Source of the DNA: Rhodanobacter denitrificans
Lineage (GTDB): Bacteria; Pseudomonadota; Gammaproteobacteria; Xanthomonadales; Rhodanobacteraceae
NCBI RefSeq assembly: GCF_000230695.2
Contig: NC_020541.1
Span: 1,612,001-1,676,000 of the forward strand
DNA length: 64,000 bases
Direction of reading: 5' to 3'
Shown here: piece after piece, positions 49,789 through 64,000 of the stretch
Numbering within the stretch: the first letter of the stretch is position 1
How the letters are laid out: the number at the start of each line of letters is the position of its first letter
Notes under the pieces: generated by a model
Seen by the model: the letters and a program-made list of their open reading frames with translations, nothing else
The model's database searches: none
Told to the model about the DNA's origin: nothing
Program-made: the position numbers and the translations under genes

Positions 49789-51456
49789 CTCGTCGCGCAG
49801 CTCGCGGCGCAGGATCTTGCCCACGTTGCTCTTCGGCAGGCTGTCGCGGAACTCGATCAGCTTGGGCCGTTTGTAGCCGGTGAGGTTCTCGCGGCAGAAC
49901 TGCTTGAGGGCTTCTTCGGTGAGGTTCGGGTCCTTGCGCACCACGAACAGCTTCACCACTTCGCCGGAATGCTCGTCCGGCACGCCGACCGCGGCCACCT
50001 CGAGCACACCGGGGTGCGCCATCACGGCGTCCTCGACCTCGTTCGGATACACGTTGAAGCCGGACACCAGGATCATGTCCTTCTTGCGGTCGACGATGTA
50101 GAAGTATCCGTTCACATCCATCTTCGCGATGTCGCCGGTGTGCAGCCAGCCATCGGCGCCGAGCACCTTGGCGGTCTCGTCCGGGCGGTTCCAGTAGCCC
50201 TTCATCACCTGCGGTCCGTGCACCATCAGTTCGCCGACCTCGCCGACCGGCAGCGGCTTGCCGTCCTCCGACCAGATCGCCACATTGGTGGACGGTACCG
50301 GCAGGCCGATCGAGCCGTTGTATTCCTTGAGGTCCAGCGGATTGATGCAGACCGCGGGCGAGGTTTCGGTCAGGCCGTAGGCCTCGGCCAGGGTGCAGCC
50401 GGTGACCTTCTTCCAGCGTTCGGCCACGGCGCGCTGCACCGCCATGCCGCCGCCCAGGGTGAGGTGCAGCTTCGAGAAATCCAGTTCGGAAAAACCGGGC
50501 GTGTTGAGCAGGCCGTTGAACAGCGTGTTGACGCCGGTCAGCGCGGTGAAGCCGGACTTGCGCAGTTCCTTGACGAAGCCGGGCATGTCGCGCGGGTTGG
50601 TGATCAGCCAGTTGAGCCCGCCCAGGCGCATGAAGACCAGGCCGTTCGCGGTCAGCGAGAAGATGTGATACAGCGGCAGCGCGGTGATGATCACTTCCTC
50701 GCCGGGCGTGACCAGCTCGGTGCCGATCCAGGCGGCAGCCTGCAGCATGTTCGCCACCATGTTGCCGTGGGTCAGCATGGCGCCCTTGGCCACGCCGGTG
50801 GTGCCGCCGGTGTATTGCAGGAAGGCGATGTCGTCGTGGCCCAGCGTCACCGGTTGCAGCGGATGCGCCGCGCCGCGCGCGAGCGCGTCGCGGAAGCGCA
50901 CGGCCTGCGGCAGATCGAACGCGGGCACCATCTTCTTCACGTGCTTCAGCACGAAGTTGATCAGCGCGCCCTTGGGGAAGCCGAGCAGGTCGCCGATGCC
51001 GGTGGTGATGACGTGCTGCACGTGGGTTTCGGCCACGACGTGCTGCAAGGTGGCGGCGAAGTTGTCCAGTACCACGATCGCTCTGGCACCCGAATCTTCC
51101 AGCTGGTGCTTCAGTTCGCGCGCGGTGTACATCGGGTTGGTGTTGACCACAACCAGGCCGGCGCGCAGCGCGCCGAACAGGGCGATCGGATACTGCAGCA
51201 CGTTCGGCATCATGAGCGCGATGCGATCGCCCTTGCCGAGCTTGAGCACGCCAGTGAGGTAACCGGCGAACTGGCGGCTCATCTCGTCGATCTGGCCGTA
51301 GCTGAGCTGGCGGCCGAAGCTGGCGAACGCCGGGCGGTCGCGGAAGCGGGTGAACGCTTCTTCCAGCACCGCCGGTACCGAAGCATATTGACTGACGTCG
51401 ATCTGTTCCGGCACGCCGGCTGGATAGTTCTCCAGCCACGGACGTTCGTTGCTCAT
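49771..51456 (-). CDS. fadD: Long-chain-fatty-acid-CoA ligase
   Basis: Activates fatty acids to acyl-CoA with ATP for beta-oxidation. The 561-residue product starts [20 protein letters not shown] at 51456 and has the AMP-binding P-loop [24 protein letters not shown], the fatty-acid-gate-like TGGG region, [27 protein letters not shown] and the catalytic Lys in [12 protein letters not shown]. Length and motifs are those of E. coli FadD. It is convergent with the PilZ gene and divergent from a lipoprotein gene. Confidence 0.96.
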   Translation of the reverse strand: MSNERPWLENYPAGVPEQIDVSQYASVPAVLEEAFTRFRDRPAFASFGRQLSYGQIDEMSRQFAGYLTGVLKLGKGDRIALMMPNVLQYPIALFGALRAGLVVVNTNPMYTARELKHQLEDSGARAIVVLDNFAATLQHVVAETHVQHVITTGIGDLLGFPKGALINFVLKHVKKMVPAFDLPQAVRFRDALARGAAHPLQPVTLGHDDIAFLQYTGGTTGVAKGAMLTHGNMVANMLQAAAWIGTELVTPGEEVIITALPLYHIFSLTANGLVFMRLGGLNWLITNPRDMPGFVKELRKSGFTALTGVNTLFNGLLNTPGFSELDFSKLHLTLGGGMAVQRAVAERWKKVTGCTLAEAYGLTETSPAVCINPLDLKEYNGSIGLPVPSTNVAIWSEDGKPLPVGEVGELMVHGPQVMKGYWNRPDETAKVLGADGWLHTGDIAKMDVNGYFYIVDRKKDMILVSGFNVYPNEVEDAVMAHPGVLEVAAVGVPDEHSGEVVKLFVVRKDPNLTEEALKQFCRENLTGYKRPKLIEFRDSLPKSNVGKILRRELRDEKKAQA

Positions 51457-51601
51457 GCTTTGGGTTCCCTGTTTTGTCGATGGCGATGGGACGGATGATG
51501 GAATCGGATGGGTATTGGCACCATCATGGATCCTGCGCCGGTTGATTGGAGCATACGCCCGCGTACAGCGGCAAGCCGCACCGCAACGAGTTGCGTCGAT
51601 G

Positions 51602-52045
51602 ATGACACCGGGGAAAACCGTCTTTTTGCCGATTGTTCTCGCATGCCTCGTGCTGGGGTTGCCGGCGTGCCGGCGCACGCCGGACGAAGCGCAGGTGCGT
51701 GCGGCGATCGCGTCGGCAGCACAGGCGGCCGAAGCGGGTTCGGCCGGCGACGTCGGTGCCCGCTTGAGCGAGGACTTCGACGGCAATGCGGGGCAACTGG
51801 ATCGGCGCGGACTGACCGGTATGATCAGGCTGCTGGCGCTGCGCGGCGAGCACGTCGGCGTGAGCATGGGACCGGTATCGATCGAACCCCGTGGCGAGCG
51901 GATGGTGGCGACCTTCACGGTCACGCTGACCAGCGGCGGTCGCCTGTTGCCCGATCAATTGGGCCTGTACCAGGTCGAATCGGCGTGGCGCAAGGAAGAT
52001 GGCGAATGGCGCTGCTATATGGCCAGCTGGAAGCATTCGCTGTAA
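51602..52045 (+). CDS. Small lipoprotein, NTF2-like, unknown function
   Basis: A 147-residue lipoprotein: signal sequence [23 protein letters not shown] with lipobox cysteine at 23, followed by Arg-Arg. The mature part ([63 protein letters not shown], read in pieces) has the helix-plus-sheet pattern of NTF2-like/SnoaL domains, including the terminal W-R-K-E-D-G-E-W strand pair. An ATG directly before (51599) is an alternative start. Function unknown. A terminator follows. Confidence 0.8.
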   Translation: MTPGKTVFLPIVLACLVLGLPACRRTPDEAQVRAAIASAAQAAEAGSAGDVGARLSEDFDGNAGQLDRRGLTGMIRLLALRGEHVGVSMGPVSIEPRGERMVATFTVTLTSGGRLLPDQLGLYQVESAWRKEDGEWRCYMASWKHSL

Positions 52046-52067
52046 CGGTCCATCGGAGCACTCATGG

Positions 52068-52097
52068 AAAACCGCCCCGGAGTCCGGGGCGGTTTTC
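52068..52097. terminator. Bidirectional terminator
   Basis: AAAACCGCCCCGG and CCGGGGCGGTTTT around an AGT loop, between the convergent lipoprotein and acnA genes. Confidence 0.9.
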
Positions 52098-52119
52098 GTT
52101 GCAGGAGTCAGGCCGAAAT

Positions 52120-54861
<2,742 letters not shown>

Positions 54862-55123
54862 GGGAGGTGCTCCTGGCTGGATCCTGCGGCTGGGATGACT
54901 CGACGACGGTGCCTGGGGGGCGTGGGGTTCGCCATCCCAGCAAAAGCATAATTATCGCGCAAACTCCATGCGGCCGCGAACCGGCACGCCACCGTGAAGG
55001 CGGCGTGCATGGCTGGCGGGCGTCTGATGGGTGGTGCTGGCGGGTACACTGCGCCCACCTTCACGGCGACTTCGCCGCACAGAGTGGATCCGATGACCAG
55101 TCCATGCAAACGCCTTTGATGAC

Positions 55124-56074
55124 ATGCAGCATTCGATGATTTCGACGGGCCTGGCCGCCGTTTCGCTGCGCGACCTCGCGCTGGTGCAGGCGGTACATCG
55201 CCACGGCAGTTTCAACAGCGCGGCGCGGGCCATGCACATCAGCCCGTCCGGGCTGTCGCACCAGGTGCAGAAGGTGGAGCAGGCGCTGGGTGCGCCGCTG
55301 TTCGAGCGCGGTGGCCGCAGGATCGTGCCGACCGCTGGCGGCCAGCGGCTGCTGCTGCAGATCGACGCGGTGCTGGCCGCTGCCGAGCACCTGCAGCAGG
55401 TCGCCCGTGCCGGTGAGGTCGCGTTCGGCGGCGAGTTGCGCCTCGGCGTGCCCGCTTCGCTGGGGCCGTACCTGCTGCCGCACCTGATCGCGCCGTTTTC
55501 GCAGCATTTTCCGGGCGCCTGGCTGGGCATTTCCGAGGGCAAGCCGCGCGGGCTGTTGCGCCGCCTGCACGAAGGCGAACTCGATGCAGTGCTGGCGCCG
55601 CCGGCCGCGGCGACCAGCGGGATCGCCGCGCGCCCGTTGTTCTTCGAGCCCTGGGAGCTGATGCTGCGCGCCGACCATCCGCTGGCCGGCCGGGACAGCA
55701 TCGCGCTGGGTCAGCTCGATCCGGCCGAGGCCACGCTGATGGCCGAAAGCCATGCCGACGGCCTTGCGGGCGACGGCAGCGAACACGGCCATGTGCAGGA
55801 CGTCAGCCTGGAAAGCCTGGCCGCCCTGGTCAGCCTGCGCGGCGGCTACGCGCTGGTGCCGGCGCTGGCGCACGAGCGGCTGGCCTCGATGCCGAACGTC
55901 GCGCTGGCAAAACTCAAGGGGCAGGCGAGCGGCCGCGAGATCGCGTTGTACTGGCGCGACGCTTCGCCCTGGCGCGACGACCTGCAGGCCTTCGCCGAAT
56001 TGCTGCGCAGGCTGGCGCGGCAGCGGCAGGGGTTGCGCGTGGCGAGCGCGAAGGCGAGGGTTGCGCCGGCCTGA
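55124..56074 (+). CDS. LysR-family transcriptional regulator divergent from acnA
   Basis: A 316-residue LysR-type regulator. N-terminal winged helix: VSLRDLALVQAVHRHGSFNSAARAMHISPSGLSHQVQKVEQ (read as RDLALVQAVHRHGSFNSAAR and PSGLSHQVQKVEQALG), then GELRLGVPASLGPYLLPHLI starting the effector domain, which resembles OxyR-like regulators in outline. Unlike OxyR it contains no cysteine at all, so peroxide sensing by disulfide is excluded. The start could also be the ATG at 55136. Target and ligand unknown; acnA and itself are candidates because of the shared control region. Confidence 0.9.
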   Translation: MQHSMISTGLAAVSLRDLALVQAVHRHGSFNSAARAMHISPSGLSHQVQKVEQALGAPLFERGGRRIVPTAGGQRLLLQIDAVLAAAEHLQQVARAGEVAFGGELRLGVPASLGPYLLPHLIAPFSQHFPGAWLGISEGKPRGLLRRLHEGELDAVLAPPAAATSGIAARPLFFEPWELMLRADHPLAGRDSIALGQLDPAEATLMAESHADGLAGDGSEHGHVQDVSLESLAALVSLRGGYALVPALAHERLASMPNVALAKLKGQASGREIALYWRDASPWRDDLQAFAELLRRLARQRQGLRVASAKARVAPA

Positions 56075-56079
56075 CCGCA

Positions 56080-56106
56080 GAAGGCCGCCTTGCGGCGGCC
56101 TTCTTG
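56080..56106. terminator. Terminator between lysR and typA
   Basis: GAAGGCCGCC/GGCGGCCTTC stem with TTGC loop and a following TTGC, between convergent genes. Confidence 0.75.
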
Positions 56107-56129
56107 CGCTCCATCACGGGAGGAGCCGC

Positions 56130-57956
<1,827 letters not shown>

Positions 57957-58014
57957 GGGATCGACTCGGGCGGCTCGATGGCCGTCACGCAGGTTTTGAA
58001 GGGCGAATTGACCG

Positions 58015-58020
58015 ATTATA
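58015..58020 (-). promoter_or_regulatory. -10 element for typA
   Basis: A perfect TATAAT (ATTATA on the plus strand) lies 59 bases before the typA ATG; no -35 near consensus is found 16-18 bases upstream. Confidence 0.45.
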
Positions 58021-58105
58021 CGGACTTGTGTGACAACTTGCCCGTCATTTCTTCGATCCGTTCATCCAGCCTGTCGCCCGCGATCCGTGGGCGCCGTCGG
58101 TGCGC

Positions 58106-59503
58106 CTATACCACGCCGAGGAAATGGTACGCCGCGATCACCACCAGCACCGCCAGGGTCTTGACCACGGTGATGGCGAAGATGTCCTTGTAGGACTGCC
58201 GGTGGGTCAGCCCGGTCACCGCCAGCAGGGTGATCACCGCGCCGTTGTGCGGCAGCGTGTCCATGCCGCCGGAGGCCATCGCGGCCACCCGGTGCAGCAC
58301 TTCCATCGGGATGCCGGCGGCGTGCGCATTGGCGATGAAGGTCTCCGCCATCGCGCCCAGCGCGATGCTCATGCCGCCGGAGGCCGAGCCGGTGATGCCG
58401 GCCAACGCGGTGACGGTGACCGCCTCGTTGACCAGCGGGTTCGGGATCGTGTGCAGCGCGTCGGCCACCAACTTGAAGCCGGGTAGGGCGGCGATCACCG
58501 CGCCGAAGCCGTATTCGGAGGCCGTGTTCATCGAGGCCAGCAGCGCGCCGCCGACCGCGGCCTGGCTGCCCGCCGCGAGGTGCGCGGTCACCGCGCGCCA
58601 GGCGAACGCCAGCACGCACAGGATGCCGACCAGCAGCGCACCCTCGACCGCCCAGATCGCAGCGACCTTGGACACCTCCTGCACCACCGGCTTCGCGCTG
58701 CCGACCACGCTGGGCAGGAACGATTGCGTTTCGCCGTAGAGGCGCGGGATCAGCCCGGTGAACAGCTTGTTGCACACGCCCACCAGCACCAGCGGCAGCA
58801 GCGCGACCAGCGGGTGCGCCAGCCGGCCGCCCTCGAACGGGGCCGGCTCGTTGACCAGGTTGTCGCCGTAGCCTTCGCCGGCCGCGGCGGCCCGGCGCCG
58901 GCGCCAGTCCAGGTAGCTCAGGCCCGCGGCCAGGATGAACGCCGCGCCGATCGTGCCCAGCCACGGCGCCGCCCAGGTGTCGGTGCCGAAGAACGAGGTG
59001 GGGATGATGTTCTGGATCTGCGGCGTGCCCGGCAGCGAATCCATGGTGAAGGTGAACGCGCCCAGCGCGATGGTGCCGGGGATCAGCCGCTTGGGGATGT
59101 CGGACTGGCGAAAGAGCTCGGCGGCGAACGGGTATACCGCGAACACCACCACGAACAGCGACACGCCGCCGTAGGTCAGCAGCGCACACACCAGCACGAT
59201 CGACAAAATCGCCCGGCTGCGCCCGACCAGGCCGATGGTGGCCGCCACGAGCGATTTGGAAAAACCCGACAGTTCGATCAGCTTGCCGAACACCGCGCCC
59301 AGCATGAACACCGGGAAGTACAGCTTGAGGAAGCCGACCATCCTGTCCATGAACAGGCCGGTGAACATCGGCGCCACCAGCGCCGGGTCGGTCAGCAGCA
59401 CCGCGCCCAGCGCGGCGATCGGCGCGAACAGGATGACGCTGTAGCCGCGATAGGCCGCGAACATCAGGAAGCACAGCGCAGCCAGCACGATCAGAAACGC
59501 CAT
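58106..59503 (-). CDS. GntP-family permease (gluconate/3-hydroxybutyrate type)
   Basis: Inner-membrane H+-symporter-like permease of 465 residues with about 12 hydrophobic segments. The ATG at 59503 starts MAFLIVLAALCFLMFAAYRGY; the open extension upstream is soluble-looking and not family-like. Motifs DSLPGTPQIQNIIPTSFFGT and SASGGMSIALGAM with AMASGGMDTLPHNGAVITLL are standard GntP features. GntP carriers transport gluconate, glycerate, or D-3-hydroxybutyrate; the secreted PHB-depolymerase-like gene 2.6 kb away makes hydroxybutyrate a good candidate. Divergent from the TonB receptor gene, with 201 bases between. Confidence 0.87.
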   Translation of the reverse strand: MAFLIVLAALCFLMFAAYRGYSVILFAPIAALGAVLLTDPALVAPMFTGLFMDRMVGFLKLYFPVFMLGAVFGKLIELSGFSKSLVAATIGLVGRSRAILSIVLVCALLTYGGVSLFVVVFAVYPFAAELFRQSDIPKRLIPGTIALGAFTFTMDSLPGTPQIQNIIPTSFFGTDTWAAPWLGTIGAAFILAAGLSYLDWRRRRAAAAGEGYGDNLVNEPAPFEGGRLAHPLVALLPLVLVGVCNKLFTGLIPRLYGETQSFLPSVVGSAKPVVQEVSKVAAIWAVEGALLVGILCVLAFAWRAVTAHLAAGSQAAVGGALLASMNTASEYGFGAVIAALPGFKLVADALHTIPNPLVNEAVTVTALAGITGSASGGMSIALGAMAETFIANAHAAGIPMEVLHRVAAMASGGMDTLPHNGAVITLLAVTGLTHRQSYKDIFAITVVKTLAVLVVIAAYHFLGVV

Positions 59504-59579
59504 CCGTGAATCCCCCAAGTGAGCCGGGTCCGCGAGCGTGGTCGGGACATGGGGCCGAGTATCCGCAACGTCGGGTACC

Positions 59580-59610
59580 GCCGGCACTGTACGAAGGTAC
59601 AAGTGCCGGC
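59580..59610. promoter_or_regulatory. Long palindrome between permease and TonB-receptor genes
   Basis: GCCGGCACT-GTAC (59580-59592) pairs with GTAC-A-AGTGCCGGC (59597-59610) around GAAG, with a single bulged A. It includes TGTAC-N4-GTACA, a regulator-like dyad. Lying 95 bases before the receptor ATG, it could be an operator for both genes or a leader hairpin of the receptor mRNA. Confidence 0.5.
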
Positions 59611-59704
59611 TCCCTCGATGGCTATCTAAGCTCGCCCCGTAGCATCCATTGCAGATGGCCGCGTCCACTGCCGGTCACACCACGGGAAAGGGGAAGGGGA
59701 AACC

Positions 59705-61927
<2,223 letters not shown>

Positions 61928-61946
61928 CGCAGTCGTTTCTCCCCAT

Positions 61947-61987
61947 CCCCGCGCGAGCGCCAGCCGGCTCCCGCGGGGCGTTTTTTT
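61947..61987 (+). terminator. Terminator of the TonB-receptor gene
   Basis: CCCCGCG (61947-61953) and CGCGGGG (61972-61978) close a GC-rich stem followed by CG and a run of T, 20 bases past the stop. Confidence 0.8.
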
Positions 61988-62092
61988 CCACTGCCGGCAC
62001 GAGCCGTGGCGGATGACATCGCGGTTCCGGCCGCGTCCGTGCGGCTCCATGAGCCCGCTGGACACCTGCCGGTCCGCCAACGGAGAAAAAGC

Positions 62093-63115
62093 ATGCGCAA
62101 GACTTTCGGCCTGTTGGCCCTGCTGCTGGTTGCGCCGCTGGCCCGCGCGGGCGACGCGTTGCCGCTGCCCGCCTTGAAGATCGACGCTTCGCGCACCGCC
62201 GTGGTCGGCCTTTCCTCCGGTGCGTACATGGCCGCACAGGTGCAGCTGGTGTACCCGGAGCTGTTCCCCAACGCGGCCATCGTGGCCGGCGGTCCGTTCG
62301 GCTGCGCCGGCGGCAAGCTGGACGCGGCACTGGGCAGTTGCATGAAGGGGGTGCCTGCGCCGGATGTCGGCGCGCTGGTGGCCAGTGCCGGCAGGCGCTC
62401 CGCCAGCGGCGAGATCGGCGCGCTGAAGAACCTGGCGCACGCCCGCGTCTACCTGCTGCACGGCAAGGACGACGCGCTGGTGGCGCCGGCGGTAGCCGAG
62501 GCGGGCGCGCAGTTCTACCGGCAGCTGCGCGACGGCATGCCGGGATTGAAGGGCATGCAGGTGCACGACGACGACCAGCGCGCCTTCGCTCACAACCTGC
62601 CGGTGGCTGGCAGCGGCGACGACTGCGACAAGTCGGTCGCGCCGTATCTCGGCCATTGCGGCTTCGACGCGGCCGGTGAAATCTTCGCCCAGATGTTCGG
62701 CAAGCCGGCGCATGCGGCGACCACGGCACAGGGCGAGCTGCGTACGTTCGACCAGGATGCGCTGCGCCCCGACGGCGCCGATGCCTTCCTGGCCGTCACC
62801 GGCTACGTCTACCTGCCGCTGGATTGCCTGGCCGGCAAGCCGTGCGGCGTGATGGTCGCGTTCCACGGCTGCAGGCAGAACGCCGACGCGGTGGGCAAGG
62901 CCTTCGTCGAGGATGCCGGCTTCAACCGCTGGGCCGACGTCTACGACGTAGCGGTGCTATATCCTCAGACCCGCGCAAGTCTCGCGCCCTTGAATCCGCA
63001 AGCATGCTGGGACTGGTGGGGATATTCCGGAGCCGACTACGACAGCCGCCACGGCGTGCAGTTGCGCTGGGTGGTGAACGCGGTGCGCGCGCTGGGGTTG
63101 CCGGCGGGGCATTGA
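62093..63115 (+). CDS. Secreted PHB-depolymerase-family esterase
   Basis: A 340-residue exported alpha/beta-hydrolase similar to single-domain poly(3-hydroxybutyrate) depolymerases of the Penicillium funiculosum type. The ATG at 62093 has GGAGA upstream and starts the signal peptide MRKTFGLLALLLVAPLARAG. The nucleophile is Ser41 in GLSSGAY; other family marks are AGGPFGCA, HGKDDALV (acid), AFAHNLP (His), the Cys-rich DDCDKSVAPYLGHCGFDAAGE, and VAFHGCRQNADAVG with CWDWWGYSGADY at the C-terminus. Separate terminator before it indicates its own promoter. Activity on PHB versus other esters is not shown by sequence. Confidence 0.87.
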   Translation: MRKTFGLLALLLVAPLARAGDALPLPALKIDASRTAVVGLSSGAYMAAQVQLVYPELFPNAAIVAGGPFGCAGGKLDAALGSCMKGVPAPDVGALVASAGRRSASGEIGALKNLAHARVYLLHGKDDALVAPAVAEAGAQFYRQLRDGMPGLKGMQVHDDDQRAFAHNLPVAGSGDDCDKSVAPYLGHCGFDAAGEIFAQMFGKPAHAATTAQGELRTFDQDALRPDGADAFLAVTGYVYLPLDCLAGKPCGVMVAFHGCRQNADAVGKAFVEDAGFNRWADVYDVAVLYPQTRASLAPLNPQACWDWWGYSGADYDSRHGVQLRWVVNAVRALGLPAGH

Positions 63116-63150
63116 TGGCCTCGTGCGATCACCCCGTCGCTTGCACCACT

Positions 63151-63176
63151 GTAGGAGCGTACCTTGTGCGCGATGC
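63151..63176. repeat. GTAGGAGCG...GCGCGATGC repeat unit
   Basis: GTAGGAGCGTACCTTGTGCG followed by CGATGC, the common dispersed GTAGGAGCGCAC/GTGCGCGA unit, related to the element at 44612-44674. Confidence 0.6.
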
Positions 63177-63203
63177 TGTTGCTTCGTGCAGAGTCAGGAG
63201 CTT

Positions 63204-63835
63204 CAAAGCGAAGAGCTTTCGTCTGCCTGCGGCAGCCGAGTTACTTTCTCTTTGCGTGGCCAAAGAGAAAGTAACCAAAGAGAAAGGCCACCCCGCTTAC
63301 GCGCCTTGCGGGCATCCTGCCCGCAAGGTCCGCGGCCGGGTTACGGGGTTTGTCGACAGCACATCCTGTGCTGACGCCAAACTGGCCGGCATCCCTGCCG
63401 ACCACCCTGCGGGCTTTCCTTCACCCGTCCGCCGCTACAGAGGGGCCCCGGGTAGAGCAGCGGGCCATCCTGGCCCGCACTTTTCAGAAGAGCCAGGTCA
63501 ACAGCAACAGCAGAGCAGCGGGCTGCTTCGGCTCTGGCTTTTCAGCTTTTCACCGGGTGCGGGCCAGGATGGCCCGCCGCTCTACCCGGGGCCCCTGTGC
63601 GGCGGTGAGACGGGGACGACAGGCCGCGCAGCGGGAGTCGACAGGGAGGTCGACTCCTTTTCGCACAGGCAGGATGCCCGTTCGAAAAGCCCGGCCCCGG
63701 CTCACGGACTTGCCGGGCAGGAGCCCGGCAAGCGCCAAGCGGGGTGCCCCTCTCTTTGGTTACTTTCTCTCGGGCAAGCGAGAGAAAGTGATTCGGCCTC
63801 CGAAGGAGGGCGAAAGCTCTTCGCTCGAAAGAATC
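63204..63835. repeat. Composite 0.63-kb nested inverted-repeat element
   Basis: Two copies of one module face each other. The left (63208-63380) and right (63637-63826) arms share GCGAAGAGCTTTCG, a TTACTTTCTCT hairpin, AACCAAAGAGA...ACCCCGCTT, a CGGGC-ATCCTG-CCCG-type hairpin and a GTCGAC hairpin. Between them a third inverted repeat pairs GGGGCCCCGGGTAGAGC with GCTCTACCCGGGGCCCC and GCGGGCCATCCTGGCCCGCA with its inverse. The left hairpin 63240-63254/63261-63275 is a perfect 15-bp stem. It fills the space between two genes. Similar TTACTTTCTCTTTG sequences are frequent in xanthomonad genomes and are often mis-called as small proteins. Confidence 0.85.
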
Positions 63836-63881
63836 AGGTCAGAGCGTCGCGACTGAAGTCGCCCTCACCGACGCTGGCACC

Positions 63882-64000
63882 ATGCTGAGCACCACCCTCA
63901 TCGCCATCGCCGCGCTGTGCTGGCTGGGCCTGCTGTTCGGCGTGGCCCTGCTCGGCGAGCGCCGGCCGCGCATCTTCGAGAAGCGCTGGGCGATCGTGTA
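63882..64000 (+). CDS. N-terminal fragment of a membrane protein, possibly an SSS-domain sensor histidine kinase
   Basis: ATG at 63882 opens a frame that continues to the window edge: 39 codons. The sequence MLSTTLIAIAALCWLGLLFG then VALLGERRPRIFEKRWAIV is one membrane helix followed by GERRP, which resembles the start of large CbrA-type proteins with an N-terminal sodium:solute-symporter domain fused to a histidine kinase. With so few residues this is only a suggestion; a plain SSS-family transporter is the alternative. Confidence 0.5.
   Translation, partial: MLSTTLIAIAALCWLGLLFGVALLGERRPRIFEKRWAIV

Noticed and set aside
63123..63888. Several small open frames inside the composite repeat
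   Set aside because: They are formed by the inverted repeats themselves (both strands give similar peptides) and match the kind of spurious proteins known from such elements.

Overview
The window reads as about 64 kb of ordinary chromosome from a high-GC gammaproteobacterium of the Xanthomonadales, most likely Rhodanobacteraceae (Rhodanobacter/Dyella-like). This rests on gene content and protein style (class III PHA synthase next to pnp, mtnA-gyrA, a Xanthomonas-style SucA N-terminus, Gln at GyrA position 83, xanthomonad-type intergenic repeats); no rRNA or tRNA is present to confirm it. I see no phage, insertion sequence, CRISPR array or integron.

Layout. 0-8 kb: 3' part of pnp, PHA synthase genes phaE-phaC, methionine-salvage mtnA, then gyrA. 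8-11 kb: a two-gene XRE regulator/membrane-protein operon with its own palindrome, a peroxiredoxin, and a heat-shock locus (Hsp20 and CbpA-type DnaJ) with a sigma-32-like promoter. 11-19 kb: a PilH-like response regulator, AcuI-type reductase, LOG protein and the sucA-sucB-lpd operon for 2-oxoglutarate dehydrogenase. 19-22 kb: GNAT enzyme, a RoxA-type ribosomal oxygenase and a TauE/SafE permease. 22-30.5 kb: assimilatory sulfate reduction (cysJIH, cysB, cysG, cysK). 30.5-34.7 kb: HxlR regulator/GST pair, purB, fumC. 34.7-38.5 kb: PDZ protein, then an apparent five-gene operon: secreted peptide, GntR, ABC ATPase, ABC permease, lipoprotein. 38.6-45.1 kb: broken SDR gene, amidohydrolase, azoR/LysR pair, a glutamine-transaminase/omega-amidase pair, ArsC-like protein. 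45-49.7 kb: rluB-scpB-scpA and a PilZ gene behind a sigma-54-type promoter. 49.7-58 kb: fadD, lipoprotein, acnA, LysR, typA. 58-63.1 kb: GntP-type permease, TonB receptor and a secreted PHB-depolymerase-like esterase. The right end is a 0.63-kb nested inverted-repeat element followed by the first 39 codons of a membrane protein.

How the genes work together. Carbon storage links the two ends: phaEC make polyhydroxybutyrate, while the right-end trio could release and import 3-hydroxybutyrate from external polymer. The cys cluster converts PAPS to sulfide (cysH, cysJI with siroheme from cysG) and then to cysteine (cysK). The aminotransferase/omega-amidase pair and mtnA are compatible with methionine salvage.

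The least-explained material is non-coding: tandem 8-mer operator-like arrays upstream of both cysJ and cysG, clear palindromic operators for three local regulators, a two-hairpin repeat placed inside two different operons, and the composite palindromic element at the right end. All similarity statements are from family knowledge and reading by eye; no database search was run.
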